Positions 1-5,483 of a stretch of 8,467 nucleotides of DNA are shown here, piece by piece; position 1 is the stretch's first letter; every line of letters starts with the position of its first letter. Position numbers and translations under genes: made by a program. A model generated the notes under the pieces. The model had not been told where the DNA came from, did not search any database, and was given only the letters and a program-made list of their open reading frames with translations. The stretch comes from Acidobacteriaceae bacterium (GTDB taxonomy: Bacteria > Acidobacteriota > Terriglobia > Terriglobales > Acidobacteriaceae). The DNA lies in assembly GCA_030044455.1 (NCBI GenBank), contig JASHVU010000416.1, forward strand, positions 1 to 8,467. Direction: 5' to 3'.

Positions 1-135
1 CACACCGCGCCGACTGATCCACTCACCTTTGCGGGGATGGTGGCGCTGCTCGGAGGCGTCGCGCTGTTTGCCGGCTATCTCCCCGCACGAAGAGCGTCAA
101 AGATCGATCCCATGGTCGCGTTGCGAACAAATTAG
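1..135 (+). CDS. C-terminal end of an FtsX/MacB-type ABC transporter permease (partial)
   Basis: Frame 1 is open from the window edge to a TAG at 133-135 and encodes 44 residues. They contain a hydrophobic stretch ([20 protein letters not shown]), which is the last transmembrane helix, followed by [15 protein letters not shown] and a three-residue tail. The [15 protein letters not shown] ending is the signature end of MacB/FtsX-type permeases. In Acidobacteriota it is most common in the large duplicated permeases called ADOP. These are inner-membrane subunits that couple a separate ATPase to export or mechanotransmission. The rest of the protein lies outside the window, so substrate and full architecture cannot be read. 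The family call is strong; the ADOP subfamily is an inference from the ending and the apparent host. Confidence 0.82.
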   Translation, partial: HTAPTDPLTFAGMVALLGGVALFAGYLPARRASKIDPMVALRTN

Positions 136-170
136 GGTCTGTTAACCACCATTTCTCACCGGCGCAGGAG

Positions 171-207
171 TGGCATACCCCCCATCGGATACCCCCGGCC
201 CCTGCCA
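171..207. repeat. C-run element bounded by inverted TGGCA/TGCCA
   Basis: On the + strand a TGGCA (171-175) and a TGCCA (203-207) bracket three C runs of 6 (178-183), 5 (192-196) and 4 (199-202). ATACCCCC occurs twice, at 175-182 and 189-196, a 14-bp step. Read on the - strand this gives three G runs of four or more within about 25 bases, one short of a classical intramolecular G-quadruplex. C-run blocks followed by a TATTGTTTT-type repeat are, from memory, frequent between genes in Acidobacteriota genomes. That link is recall, not a search. The function is unknown. Confidence 0.5.
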
Positions 208-218
208 AAAGTATCAAA

Positions 219-275
219 GTCTATTGTTTTCATCGCGATCGAGGGTAGACTGGGCGGCCATGTCTATTGTTTTCA
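219..275. repeat. Tandem 14-bp direct repeat GTCTATTGTTTTCA
   Basis: The identical 14-mer GTCTATTGTTTTCA occurs at 219-232 and 262-275, a period of 43 bp. The first copy is preceded by CAAA and the second by CCAT; the 29 bp between copies are not themselves repeated. Two exact AT-rich 14-mers so close together in GC-rich DNA are not expected by chance. The arrangement fits a short dispersed intergenic repeat of the type I associate with Acidobacteriota. It lies just downstream of the C-run block and may be part of the same element. Confidence 0.6.
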
Positions 276-623
276 GGCAGATAGGATCGGCTGGTCTGCC
301 GAACTGCGGCCCGAAAAGCTCCTTACTGCTTTCAGGATAGAACAATGAGGGGAAATTACCAGCAAAGGGAGCGGAGGTGCAAGTATATTTTGAATGAGGG
401 TGATAGAGGAGGAAGGCGGCAGGCTGGGTATTGACTGCGGCGGCGGCTGGCGAGAAATGCAGGCTACCGCTTTTTCTCTGAGTTACTGCGTCCTTTCCGT
501 TTCTTCTCAAGGCCACCCTCCCTGGTGGTCGCGTCGGCTCGGCCACCCGGTTCCGGGCTACAGCTACTCAGAAAATGCTTTCGCTGTGAGGTTTCAACAG
601 GTTGTCAACTTTGGCGCCAAATC

Positions 624-860
624 TCACCAGAGACTTCTCGTGGGCAAAGATGTAGTGGAGTCGGCCGCCTCGGGCTCTCCCACACGGGCTGCAGGAGTTT
701 CACGAACAGGGGTCGATTGTCTCTGAGTTTCTGGAACAAGGCGGGCGACGGGAACCCCGTTGCGATGCAGAACAAACGTTATGCCCTGGTAGCGGGCGCG
801 GTTCACGCAATCAGAAAAGTTCCGCGCCGCCTCAGTAACGCTGATGGAGCGGGTCTGCAT
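624..860 (-). CDS. Orphan Phd/YefM-family antitoxin-like DNA-binding protein
   Basis: The protein has 78 residues. The first 44 form a typical Phd/YefM N-terminal domain: a short strand and helix (SISVTEAARNFSDCVNRA, residues 5-22), then two strands (TFVLHRNG, VPVARLVPE, 28-44). In the family this domain dimerises, binds operator DNA and represses its own gene. The C-terminal part binds and neutralises a toxin of the Doc, RelE/YoeB or PIN class. Residues 45-78 are Pro/Thr/Ser/Glu-rich and do not look like the helical toxin-binding tail I would expect, so that part may be degenerate or frame-altered; I found no single shift that restores it. No toxin gene lies downstream or upstream. ParB lies upstream on the same strand with a 78-bp gap. 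No Shine-Dalgarno precedes the ATG at 860, but a promoter fits a leaderless transcript. The family call is firm; the toxin-antitoxin role is unsupported. Confidence 0.8.
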   Translation of the reverse strand: MQTRSISVTEAARNFSDCVNRARYQGITFVLHRNGVPVARLVPETQRQSTPVRETPAARVGEPEAADSTTSLPTRSLW

Positions 861-881
861 AAAATCAGATTATTTGATTTT
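861..881. promoter_or_regulatory. Inverted-repeat operator at the phd-like start codon
   Basis: AAAATCA (861-867) and TGATTTT (875-881) form a perfect 7-bp inverted repeat with a 7-bp centre, directly abutting the ATG of the Phd-like gene and overlapping its predicted -10 box. Phd and YefM dimers bind short AT-rich palindromes over their own promoters, so this is the natural autorepression operator. The symmetry is seen directly; the binding is inferred. Confidence 0.6.
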
Positions 882-894
882 CTGCAGTTCGCAA
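867..894 (-). promoter_or_regulatory. Promoter of the phd-like gene, possibly leaderless
   Basis: On the - strand TTGCGA (complement of 889-894) and TAATCT (complement of 867-872) are separated by 16 bp and resemble sigma-70 -35 and -10 boxes. The expected transcription start falls at or next to the ATG at 860. This would explain why no ribosome-binding site is seen. The -10 box lies inside the inverted repeat 861-881, so a bound repressor would block it. Confidence 0.45.
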
Positions 895-938
895 CCGCCT
901 GAGAATCAAGTCAGTTAATATCCTATCCTTGAGGAGCG

Positions 939-1847
939 CTACCCGTGATCGCTCACCCCCATCTTGTCCATGAGGGCATCAAAATCCTCAAGCTTCGCGT
1001 ATTCGATAATTACCCGTCCACGGCCGTTTCTGTCCTCGATCGTTACCTTCATTCCCAGCGCTCTTTGCAGTCGCTCCTCGGCATCGCGCACATTGGGATC
1101 GATGGGAGACTCAGGCGCCGATTCTTTCTTCGATTTGCGCTCCGGGTGAATCAGGCCCTGGACATAGTTCTCAGTTTGGCGAACGGAAAGCGAAAGCGCA
1201 ACCGCACGCTTCGCCGCTTTCTCAATCTCCTCAGGATGGTCGAAAGCCAACAGCGCTCGCGCATGGCCAAAGGTCAATTCACCAGACTCGACCCGATCCT
1301 GCACGGAAATGGGCAGTTTGAGCAGCCGCAGAAAATTTGCAACCGTCGTCCGGTCTTTGCCCGTGCGTTGCGCCATCTGCTCCTGAGTCATGTGGAACTC
1401 GCGTGACAGCCGCTCAAAGGCTCGAGCCTGTTCCATCGGATTCAGGTCGGCTCGTTGCAGGTTCTCGACGATGGTGATCTCCATCGCCTGCTCGTCCGAC
1501 ACTTGGCGCAGGATTGCCGGGATCGTCTTTTTGCCTGCCAGCTCCGAAGCTTTCCACCGTCGTTCGCCGGCAATCAGTTGGAATCTGCCGTTGGCCTGGG
1601 GTCGAACCAAAACAGGCTGGACGACACCATTCGCGGTGATCGACGTCGCAAGCTCGGCGAGCTCGTCTGGATTCATCCGGCCGCGCGTTTGAAAGGGATT
1701 GCGGTCGATCAGATCGATGGGGATTTCCCTTGGCCGGCCACCTTCACTCTCAGCGGCAGGGGCGGGGCCAGAATGCGTGCGCGGCAGCAGAGAGTCAAGC
1801 CCTTTGCCCAGTGCGCGTCGTTTGGTGTCAATCGTTCCGGTAGTCAT
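939..1847 (-). CDS. parB: Chromosome-partitioning protein ParB (CTP-dependent DNA clamp)
   Basis: A full-length 302-residue chromosomal ParB. Residues 12-22 (ALGKGLDSLLP) are the N-terminal ParA-stimulating peptide. Residues 41-132 form the CTP-binding ParB/Srx domain, with the GERRW box at 94-98 and ENLQR at 128-132 followed by the conserved NPMEQA. A helix-turn-helix for parS recognition lies around 153-176 (MTQEQMAQRTGKDRTTVANF). A charged linker (about 235-252) leads to the C-terminal dimerisation domain (255-302). ParB loads at parS, switches to a sliding clamp on CTP binding and recruits SMC and ParA to segregate origins. The start ATG at 1847 has GAGGA 9 nt upstream. ParA is encoded 105 bp upstream on the same strand, an unusually loose spacing, and matching parS sites are in this window at 3112 and 3158. 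Nothing is missing or truncated. Confidence 0.97.
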   Translation of the reverse strand: MTTGTIDTKRRALGKGLDSLLPRTHSGPAPAAESEGGRPREIPIDLIDRNPFQTRGRMNPDELAELATSITANGVVQPVLVRPQANGRFQLIAGERRWKASELAGKKTIPAILRQVSDEQAMEITIVENLQRADLNPMEQARAFERLSREFHMTQEQMAQRTGKDRTTVANFLRLLKLPISVQDRVESGELTFGHARALLAFDHPEEIEKAAKRAVALSLSVRQTENYVQGLIHPERKSKKESAPESPIDPNVRDAEERLQRALGMKVTIEDRNGRGRVIIEYAKLEDFDALMDKMGVSDHG

Positions 1848-1952
1848 CGAATTTGTTCCTCAGAAATGCCGTCCGAATGCGGCCTTTTAGTCTCTTTGCC
1901 AATGCGGATTGTCGACTTGCGGGAGCGGTCCGGGCCAGGAAGCCGGATGCTC

Positions 1953-2798
1953 CTAAGAGTAAGGCCAGAAGCGCACCTCAGCCGGTGGCTTTTCTGAGGC
2001 AGCAATCTTTCGTACCCGGCTGCGGGGCGCCTCAATGTTGTTTCGGGCCATGAACTCGCCTGCAAGTTCGAAATAGGCCTCAGTTCCGCGTGACCTGCTA
2101 TCGTAGAGCGCGACTGGCTTCCCGTGGCTTGGCGCTTCGGCCAGCCGGATGTTGCGCGGAATTACAGTCCGGTAGAGTCTTTCACGGAAGTGCTCGCGAA
2201 GAGTCTCAGTCACTTGCTGCGCAAGATTGGTGCGGTCGTCGTACATGGTAAGCAGAACGCCTTCGATCGTCAGCTGGGGATTAAATGCGGAGCGCACCCG
2301 TTCGAGCGTCGAAATCAGCTCAGATACGCCCTCGAGAGCGAAATACTCAGCCTGCATGGGCACCATAAGGATCTCGGCCGCGCATAAAACGTTCAGCGTC
2401 AACAAATCGAGGGCCGGCGGACAGTCAAGAATGACCAGATCGTAGTGGTCGCGAACCGGTTCCAGGGCATCGCGAAGCCGGGTTGCGCGATCTTCCTGAC
2501 CGGCAAGCTCAATATTGGCGCCAGTCAGGTTCTTTGAGCCAGGCAGAAGCGAAAGATGATCGACAGTCGTCGGCAGTATGACCTGGTCGGCGGCACTGTT
2601 GCCAACCAGCACGTCATAAATGGAGTGGCGATTGTCGTCGCGCTGGAAACCGAGGCCTGACGAGGCGTTGGCTTGGGGATCGCAGTCGGCCAGTAGTACA
2701 TTGAGACCTTCGAGAGCCAGGCATGCGGCTAAATTGATCGCGGTCGTGGTCTTACCCACCCCACCCTTCTGGTTCACCACGCCGAGAATTCTACCCAT
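1953..2798 (-). CDS. parA: Chromosome-partitioning ATPase ParA (Soj type)
   Basis: A 281-residue Soj-like ParA. The deviant Walker A motif KGGVGKTTT is at residues 11-19, including the signature lysine K11. Switch I is DCDPQANAS (38-46), and Walker B is LVILDCPP (121-128). RNIRLAEAPS (215-224) belongs to the conserved region involved in DNA and ParB contacts. It binds ATP, dimerises on nucleoid DNA and moves the ParB-parS complex by a ratchet driven by ParB-stimulated hydrolysis. I place the start at ATG 2798 because MGRILGVVNQKGG matches where family members begin. The frame stays open to an ATG at 3128, but that start is made by the parS palindrome and the 110 extra residues have no family resemblance. 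No strong Shine-Dalgarno precedes 2798. The gene is followed by parB, probably co-transcribed. The last 20 or so residues are basic then Pro-rich, a small unconserved tail. Confidence 0.96.
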   Translation of the reverse strand: MGRILGVVNQKGGVGKTTTAINLAACLALEGLNVLLADCDPQANASSGLGFQRDDNRHSIYDVLVGNSAADQVILPTTVDHLSLLPGSKNLTGANIELAGQEDRATRLRDALEPVRDHYDLVILDCPPALDLLTLNVLCAAEILMVPMQAEYFALEGVSELISTLERVRSAFNPQLTIEGVLLTMYDDRTNLAQQVTETLREHFRERLYRTVIPRNIRLAEAPSHGKPVALYDSRSRGTEAYFELAGEFMARNNIEAPRSRVRKIAASEKPPAEVRFWPYS

Positions 2799-2846
2799 GG
2801 CATTCAAGACTAACGGGAGCAAAGGAAAGAGGGTAGACGATTTCGC

Positions 2847-2987
2847 TGTGGAGAACTCGGACAAGCTGTGGAAAGCTGCCGGAGACGCCAACTTGAAAGT
2901 TGGTGCAATTGTTTCATGGTCATGGGTTTGCGGGAACAATGGGTGTTGGGACGTGTGCCCATCGGGAAGTCGGTGGAAAGTGGAAAA
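2847..2987. other. Cluster of degenerate DnaA-box-like motifs (possible origin-related sequence)
   Basis: On the + strand TGTGGAGAA (2847-2855) is one base away from the reverse complement of the DnaA box TTATCCACA. TGTGGAAAG (2867-2875) has two differences from it. AGTGGAAAA (2979-2987) is the complement of TTTTCCACT, one base from TTTTCCACA, and an overlapping GGTGGAAAG lies at 2972-2980. All four have the same orientation. Origins are often found beside parAB and parS, which makes this suggestive. No perfect box and no long AT-rich unwinding region are present, so it could be a relic, an accessory DnaA cluster or coincidence. Confidence 0.3.
2888..2903. repeat. Perfect inverted repeat CCAACTT-GA-AAGTTGG
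   Basis: Two 7-bp arms (2888-2894 and 2897-2903) surround a 2-bp centre, making a 16-bp palindrome 90 bp upstream of the parA start. The centre is too short for a good RNA hairpin and no T-run follows, so a protein-binding operator is more likely than a terminator. No binding protein can be named. Confidence 0.45.
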
Positions 2988-3030
2988 CTCGGGTGTTACG
3001 AGCGAAAGTCGACGGGGTGCCGCGCACTTG

Positions 3031-3044
3031 AAAAATCGATTTTT
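3031..3044. repeat. AT-rich perfect palindrome AAAAATCGATTTTT
   Basis: A 14-bp perfect palindrome with A5 and T5 runs around ATCGAT, set in GC-rich surroundings 68 bp before the first parS. A5/T5 tracts are intrinsically bent or easily melted. It could be a binding site for a dimeric protein or a small flexible element in the partition/origin region. The symmetry is directly seen; no role is established. Confidence 0.45.
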
Positions 3045-3111
3045 GATCCGCGTCCGAGCCACGGTTTTAGCTTGTAGTCCCCGCCTGAATGCTGGGTCGG
3101 CCAGTCGTTTG

Positions 3112-3127
3112 TGTTCCACGTGAAACA
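3112..3127. promoter_or_regulatory. parS: parS centromere site 1 (TGTTCCACGTGAAACA)
   Basis: This 16-mer matches the bacterial parS consensus TGTTNCACGTGAAACA at every position, including the central CACGTG. ParB encoded in this window would nucleate here. Because the palindrome holds an ATG on each strand, both neighbouring frames gain an apparent MFHV-H start from it. That is an annotation trap, not evidence of translation. Confidence 0.93.
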
Positions 3128-3157
3128 TAGAAGTTGGGTCGGTTCCGTTTTAGGTCA

Positions 3158-3173
3158 TGTTCCACGTGGAACG
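3158..3173. promoter_or_regulatory. parS: parS-like site 2 (TGTTCCACGTGGAACG)
   Basis: The inner 14 bases (3159-3172) are a perfect palindrome GTTCCACGTGGAAC around CACGTG. The 16-mer differs from the canonical parS in one arm base (GGAAC instead of GAAAC) and in the final G. It starts 46 bp from the first site, in the 5' leader region of the decarboxylase gene. Tandem parS sites near parAB are common. ParB loading here could also affect transcription of the flanking genes. Confidence 0.82.
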
Positions 3174-3257
3174 ATCGACCCCAGTCGGAGCGATGGCCGT
3201 CACATTCGCCCCTTGCTGGCAGCGCTACCATCGACTCGCCAACCAGGAGTCACTGCC

Positions 3258-4031
3258 GTGAACGTACTCACTTCAGCCGCAGACCGCGTCGGTACCATTA
3301 CCATGAATCATCGCCGCGTTAATCCCCTGAGCAGAAGCTTGCTCAGCGACATCTCCGCAGCGATCGACGAGTTGGAACGACACGACGTTCGAGCCGTCGT
3401 ATTGCGCGCCCCCAAAGCCGCCCGGGTATTCTCGGCCGGACACGACGTCAACGAACTGCCCACCAACGGCCGCGACCCACTCACTTACAACGACCCGCTG
3501 CGCCAACTTGTACGCAAAATCGAAACCTTGCCTCTGCCCGTGATCGCGATGGTCGAGGGGTCAGTCTGGGGTGGCGCCTGCGAACTCGTATTCGGTTGCG
3601 ACCTGATTATTGCGGCGCGAAACTCAACCTTCGCCATTACTCCCGCTAAACTCGGTGTACCCTACAACCTCTACGGAACTCTGAACCTGGTCAAAGTAGC
3701 TGGCATCCACCTGCTCAAGGAGATGCTTTTCACCGCCGAACCAGTATCGGTCAACCGGCTCGAGGCCACGGGCGTGATTAATCACGTTGTCCCTGCGCAA
3801 GAGCTTGAAGACTTTACCATGAGACTCGCTGCACAGATCGCACAGGCTTCTCCACTCGTCCTGCGGGTCCTTAAGGAAGAGTTGCGCGTGCTGGCCAATG
3901 CCCATCCGCTGAATCCGGAAACCTATGAGCGGCTTCAGGCATTGCGTCGGCAGGTCTACGACAGCAACGATTACCAGGAAGGGATTCGGGCGTTTCTCGA
4001 AAAGCGGCAACCCGAATTCAAGGGCAACTGA
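3258..4031 (+). CDS. scpB: Methylmalonyl-CoA decarboxylase-like crotonase
   Basis: A 257-residue crotonase-fold protein close along its whole length to E. coli ScpB/YgfG, as I remember that sequence (261 residues). Shared stretches include FSAGHDVNELP (58-68), GRDPLTYNDPLRQ (71-83), MVEGSVWGGA (98-107), LGVPYNLYG (132-140) and VYDSNDYQEG (233-242). The residues corresponding to the E. coli active-site His66, Gly110 and Tyr140 are His62, Gly106 and Tyr136, all present. The E. coli enzyme removes CO2 from methylmalonyl-CoA to give propionyl-CoA; related enzymes also act on ethylmalonyl-CoA as repair. I start at GTG 3258 because AGGAG (3245-3249) lies 8 nt upstream and the length then matches. 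The frame is open to an ATG inside parS at 3111, which I reject. No mutase or CoA-transferase partner is in the window. The gene stands alone, inserted between rsmG and parA. Confidence 0.93.
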   Translation: MNVLTSAADRVGTITMNHRRVNPLSRSLLSDISAAIDELERHDVRAVVLRAPKAARVFSAGHDVNELPTNGRDPLTYNDPLRQLVRKIETLPLPVIAMVEGSVWGGACELVFGCDLIIAARNSTFAITPAKLGVPYNLYGTLNLVKVAGIHLLKEMLFTAEPVSVNRLEATGVINHVVPAQELEDFTMRLAAQIAQASPLVLRVLKEELRVLANAHPLNPETYERLQALRRQVYDSNDYQEGIRAFLEKRQPEFKGN

Positions 4032-4050
4032 GTCAGCCCTTAGCCCTTTT
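4020..4050 (+). terminator. Possible weak intrinsic terminator of the decarboxylase gene
   Basis: AAGGGC (4020-4025) can pair with GCCCTT at 4036-4041 or with a second GCCCTT at 4043-4048. The latter ends in a TTTT (4047-4050). The stem is only 6 bp and overlaps the stop codon. It lies in the 27-bp gap between two convergent genes, a place where a terminator is needed. On the - strand the A/T runs are poor, so it would serve mainly the + strand gene. Confidence 0.35.
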
Positions 4051-4058
4051 GACGACTT

Positions 4059-4688
4059 TCAGGATCCCGACTCCTGCGCAAGCAAGAGTACGCGAGCCGT
4101 CCCGCTCGCCAAGCCAATTGGCCTTCTCCAAGTGAACCCCGCTCCTGCGGCGGATTTGAGCTGATCCATATCAGCCGCCGTAGTCATCAACACAAGCCAT
4201 CCCTCAGGCGCAACGAGCCTGGCCGCCGCCTTCACCGCCGCGGCCATTCTGTCTACCCCTCGCAAGGTCACGCAATCGAAATGCGACTTCAATTCTTCAG
4301 CCCGCCCGAAGTGCACTTTAACACTTAAACCGAGAACCCGAACCGCCTCCATCAGGAATGCGGCCTTCTTGTTCTGGGATTCGGCGAGGGTCACGTCGAT
4401 TTCAGGTCGGCAAATGGCAGCCGGAATTCCAGGTAACCCCGCTCCGGACCCAAAATCGAGCAGAGTGCCGATCCCTGCCGGCAGACGAACGCTAACATCT
4501 ATTGATTCAATAATATGACGCGAGATTACTCCATCTTCGTCGTGGATCGAGGTCAGGTTGATGCGAGTATTCCAGCGAAGAATCAGCGAAGTATAGGCGC
4601 TCAATCGGGTAATTGCCGTCTCGTCCAACGACCCCAGTCCTGCTGCCTCGACCTCCTCTCTGATCTTGTCGCCGGCTGCATCGCTCAT
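4059..4688 (-). CDS. rsmG: 16S rRNA (guanine527-N7)-methyltransferase RsmG (GidB)
   Basis: A 209-residue RsmG, the usual family length. Conserved blocks are RWNTRINLTSI (38-48), SRHIIESI (56-63), the SAM-binding loop DFGSGAGLPGIP (78-89) and LAESQNKKAAFL (101-112). TLRGVD (141-146) stands at the position of the family's usual SRA-type motif. It transfers a methyl group from SAM to N7 of G527 (E. coli numbering) in the 530 loop of 16S rRNA; loss of it gives low-level streptomycin resistance in several bacteria. I chose ATG 4688 because it overlaps the upstream gene's TGA as ATGA, typical of translational coupling. An ATG at 4727 would give 13 extra residues and a 43-nt overlap. It is the last gene of the folC operon. 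rsmG is often next to parAB; here one + strand gene separates them. Confidence 0.96.
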   Translation of the reverse strand: MSDAAGDKIREEVEAAGLGSLDETAITRLSAYTSLILRWNTRINLTSIHDEDGVISRHIIESIDVSVRLPAGIGTLLDFGSGAGLPGIPAAICRPEIDVTLAESQNKKAAFLMEAVRVLGLSVKVHFGRAEELKSHFDCVTLRGVDRMAAAVKAAARLVAPEGWLVLMTTAADMDQLKSAAGAGFTWRRPIGLASGTARVLLLAQESGS

Positions 4689-5446
4689 TTCACGGTCACC
4701 GGCTCTTCCACGCGTGGCGGTTGCCAAACCCCGGCGGCCTCAACAAACGTCTTGAAAATTGACCTTGAAAGCGCGCTCTCTGAGCGGGTCCGCTCCGGGT
4801 GCCACTGTACACCCAGAACAAAATGGTTCGCCGACTCCAGCTCCATTGCCTCAATCACCTGGTCGTCCGGCGAAACCGCGGTAACGCGAAGGTTGTCGCC
4901 GGGAAGGCGAACGGCCTGGTGGTGGCTCGAGTTCACTTGCGTTTCGAAGGCCGAGCCCGCCGGTAGTAATGCCGCCAGCCGCGACCCCTCGGCAATCTTC
5001 ACTGCGTGCGCTTCAACCACGGTGCGCCCGGGCCGATGGTTCACTTTGGTTTTCAAATCGGTATCCAGATCCTGGATCAGTGAACCGTTTCGCCAAACGT
5101 TGAGCGTCTGCATGCCATGACAGATGGCCAGGATCGGCTTTTTCAAATTGAACGCGTCCTGCAGCAGCAGCTCATCTACGGCGGTGCGCGCGGCATCGGC
5201 CTCGCCGCACTCGGGAATCGGCTTCTCGCCATAGCGCTCGGGATCCACATCGAACCTGCTTCCGGGAAGGAGAATTCCCTTGACGCTCGCGAGCAGTTTT
5301 GCCACCTGTTGCTGTGCCTGCCTGATCTCGATCACGACGACTGAAGCGCCCACTGCTTCGAGCGCTTCGACATATGCAGGCAGTGAGCGGGAGTTGTATT
5401 CTTCGTCGCTGCTGGTGGGTTTTGGAATGGCAATGCGCACGGTCAT
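4685..5446 (-). CDS. Class I glutamine amidotransferase-like / peptidase C26 hydrolase (PuuD-like)
   Basis: A 253-residue protein with the C26 gamma-glutamyl hydrolase fold. ILLPGSRFDVDPERYGE (58-74) is the oxyanion-side loop of this family. The nucleophile is Cys109 in AICHGMQTLNVWRNGS (107-122), followed by NHRPG (136-140), VNSSHHQAV (171-179), and the catalytic His216/Glu218 in GVQWHPE (212-218). PuuD cleaves gamma-glutamyl-GABA; other members cleave gamma-glutamyl bonds of folates or metal-chelating peptides, so the substrate is open. It begins at ATG 5446, which has GGAA about 7 nt upstream and gives the usual family start (MTVRIAIPKP). An ATG two codons earlier is possible. It sits between the NIPSNAP gene (37-bp gap) and rsmG (4-nt overlap), with no putrescine-pathway genes nearby. 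Being in one operon with folC makes a folate-linked substrate worth considering, but that is only context. Confidence 0.92.
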   Translation of the reverse strand: MTVRIAIPKPTSSDEEYNSRSLPAYVEALEAVGASVVVIEIRQAQQQVAKLLASVKGILLPGSRFDVDPERYGEKPIPECGEADAARTAVDELLLQDAFNLKKPILAICHGMQTLNVWRNGSLIQDLDTDLKTKVNHRPGRTVVEAHAVKIAEGSRLAALLPAGSAFETQVNSSHHQAVRLPGDNLRVTAVSPDDQVIEAMELESANHFVLGVQWHPERTRSESALSRSIFKTFVEAAGVWQPPRVEEPVTVK

Positions 5447-5483
5447 GAGCATTTCCAGTGTACGTGAGCTTCGAGCCTGCCTC

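Larger units (their letters stand above)
136..623. other. Gene-free intergenic region with repeats and hairpins
   Basis: Open frames here, including one spanning 214-546 on the - strand and one at 394-726 on the + strand, match no family I know, have odd composition and overlap repeat units, so I call no gene. The region holds a C-run block (171-207), a 14-bp direct repeat (219-232 and 262-275), a hairpin with a stem of about 7 bp at 511-530 (CCACC/GGTGG core, 6-nt loop, one G-U pair if transcribed) and a CCGG-rich near-palindrome at 546-557 (CCCGG-TT-CCGGG). No T-run follows either hairpin, so neither is a standard intrinsic terminator. A toxin gene would be expected here if the neighbouring Phd-type antitoxin were part of a usual pair, but none is visible. 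Confidence 0.6.
2799..3257. other. parA-decarboxylase divergent gap: parS sites, DnaA-box-like motifs, palindromes
   Basis: This 459-bp gap separates parA (- strand) from the decarboxylase gene (+ strand). It contains no gene I can support. Reading + strand, it has DnaA-box-like TGTGGA words at 2847-2855 and 2867-2875 and GTGGAAA words at 2972-2987. It also has an inverted repeat at 2888-2903, a 14-bp AT-rich perfect palindrome at 3031-3044 and two parS sites at 3112-3127 and 3158-3173. Promoters for both flanking genes must lie here, but I see no pair of -35/-10 boxes good enough to call on either strand. Confidence 0.7.

Noticed and set aside
214..546. A 110-residue - strand open frame that could have been a toxin partner of the Phd-like gene
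   Set aside because: It has no PIN, RelE or Doc motifs and runs through the 14-bp repeat units; composition looks non-coding.
2799..3128. A 110-residue N-terminal extension of ParA from the ATG at 3128
   Set aside because: The start is created by the parS palindrome and the extra residues look unrelated to ParA; family members begin at the MGRILGVVNQKGG position.
3111..3257. A 49-residue extension of the decarboxylase from the ATG at 3111
   Set aside because: Also a parS-made start. GTG 3258 has a well-spaced AGGAG and gives the family's length.
4689..4727. An upstream start for RsmG adding 13 residues
   Set aside because: It would overlap the upstream gene by 43 nt; the ATGA overlap at 4685-4688 gives a standard-length protein.
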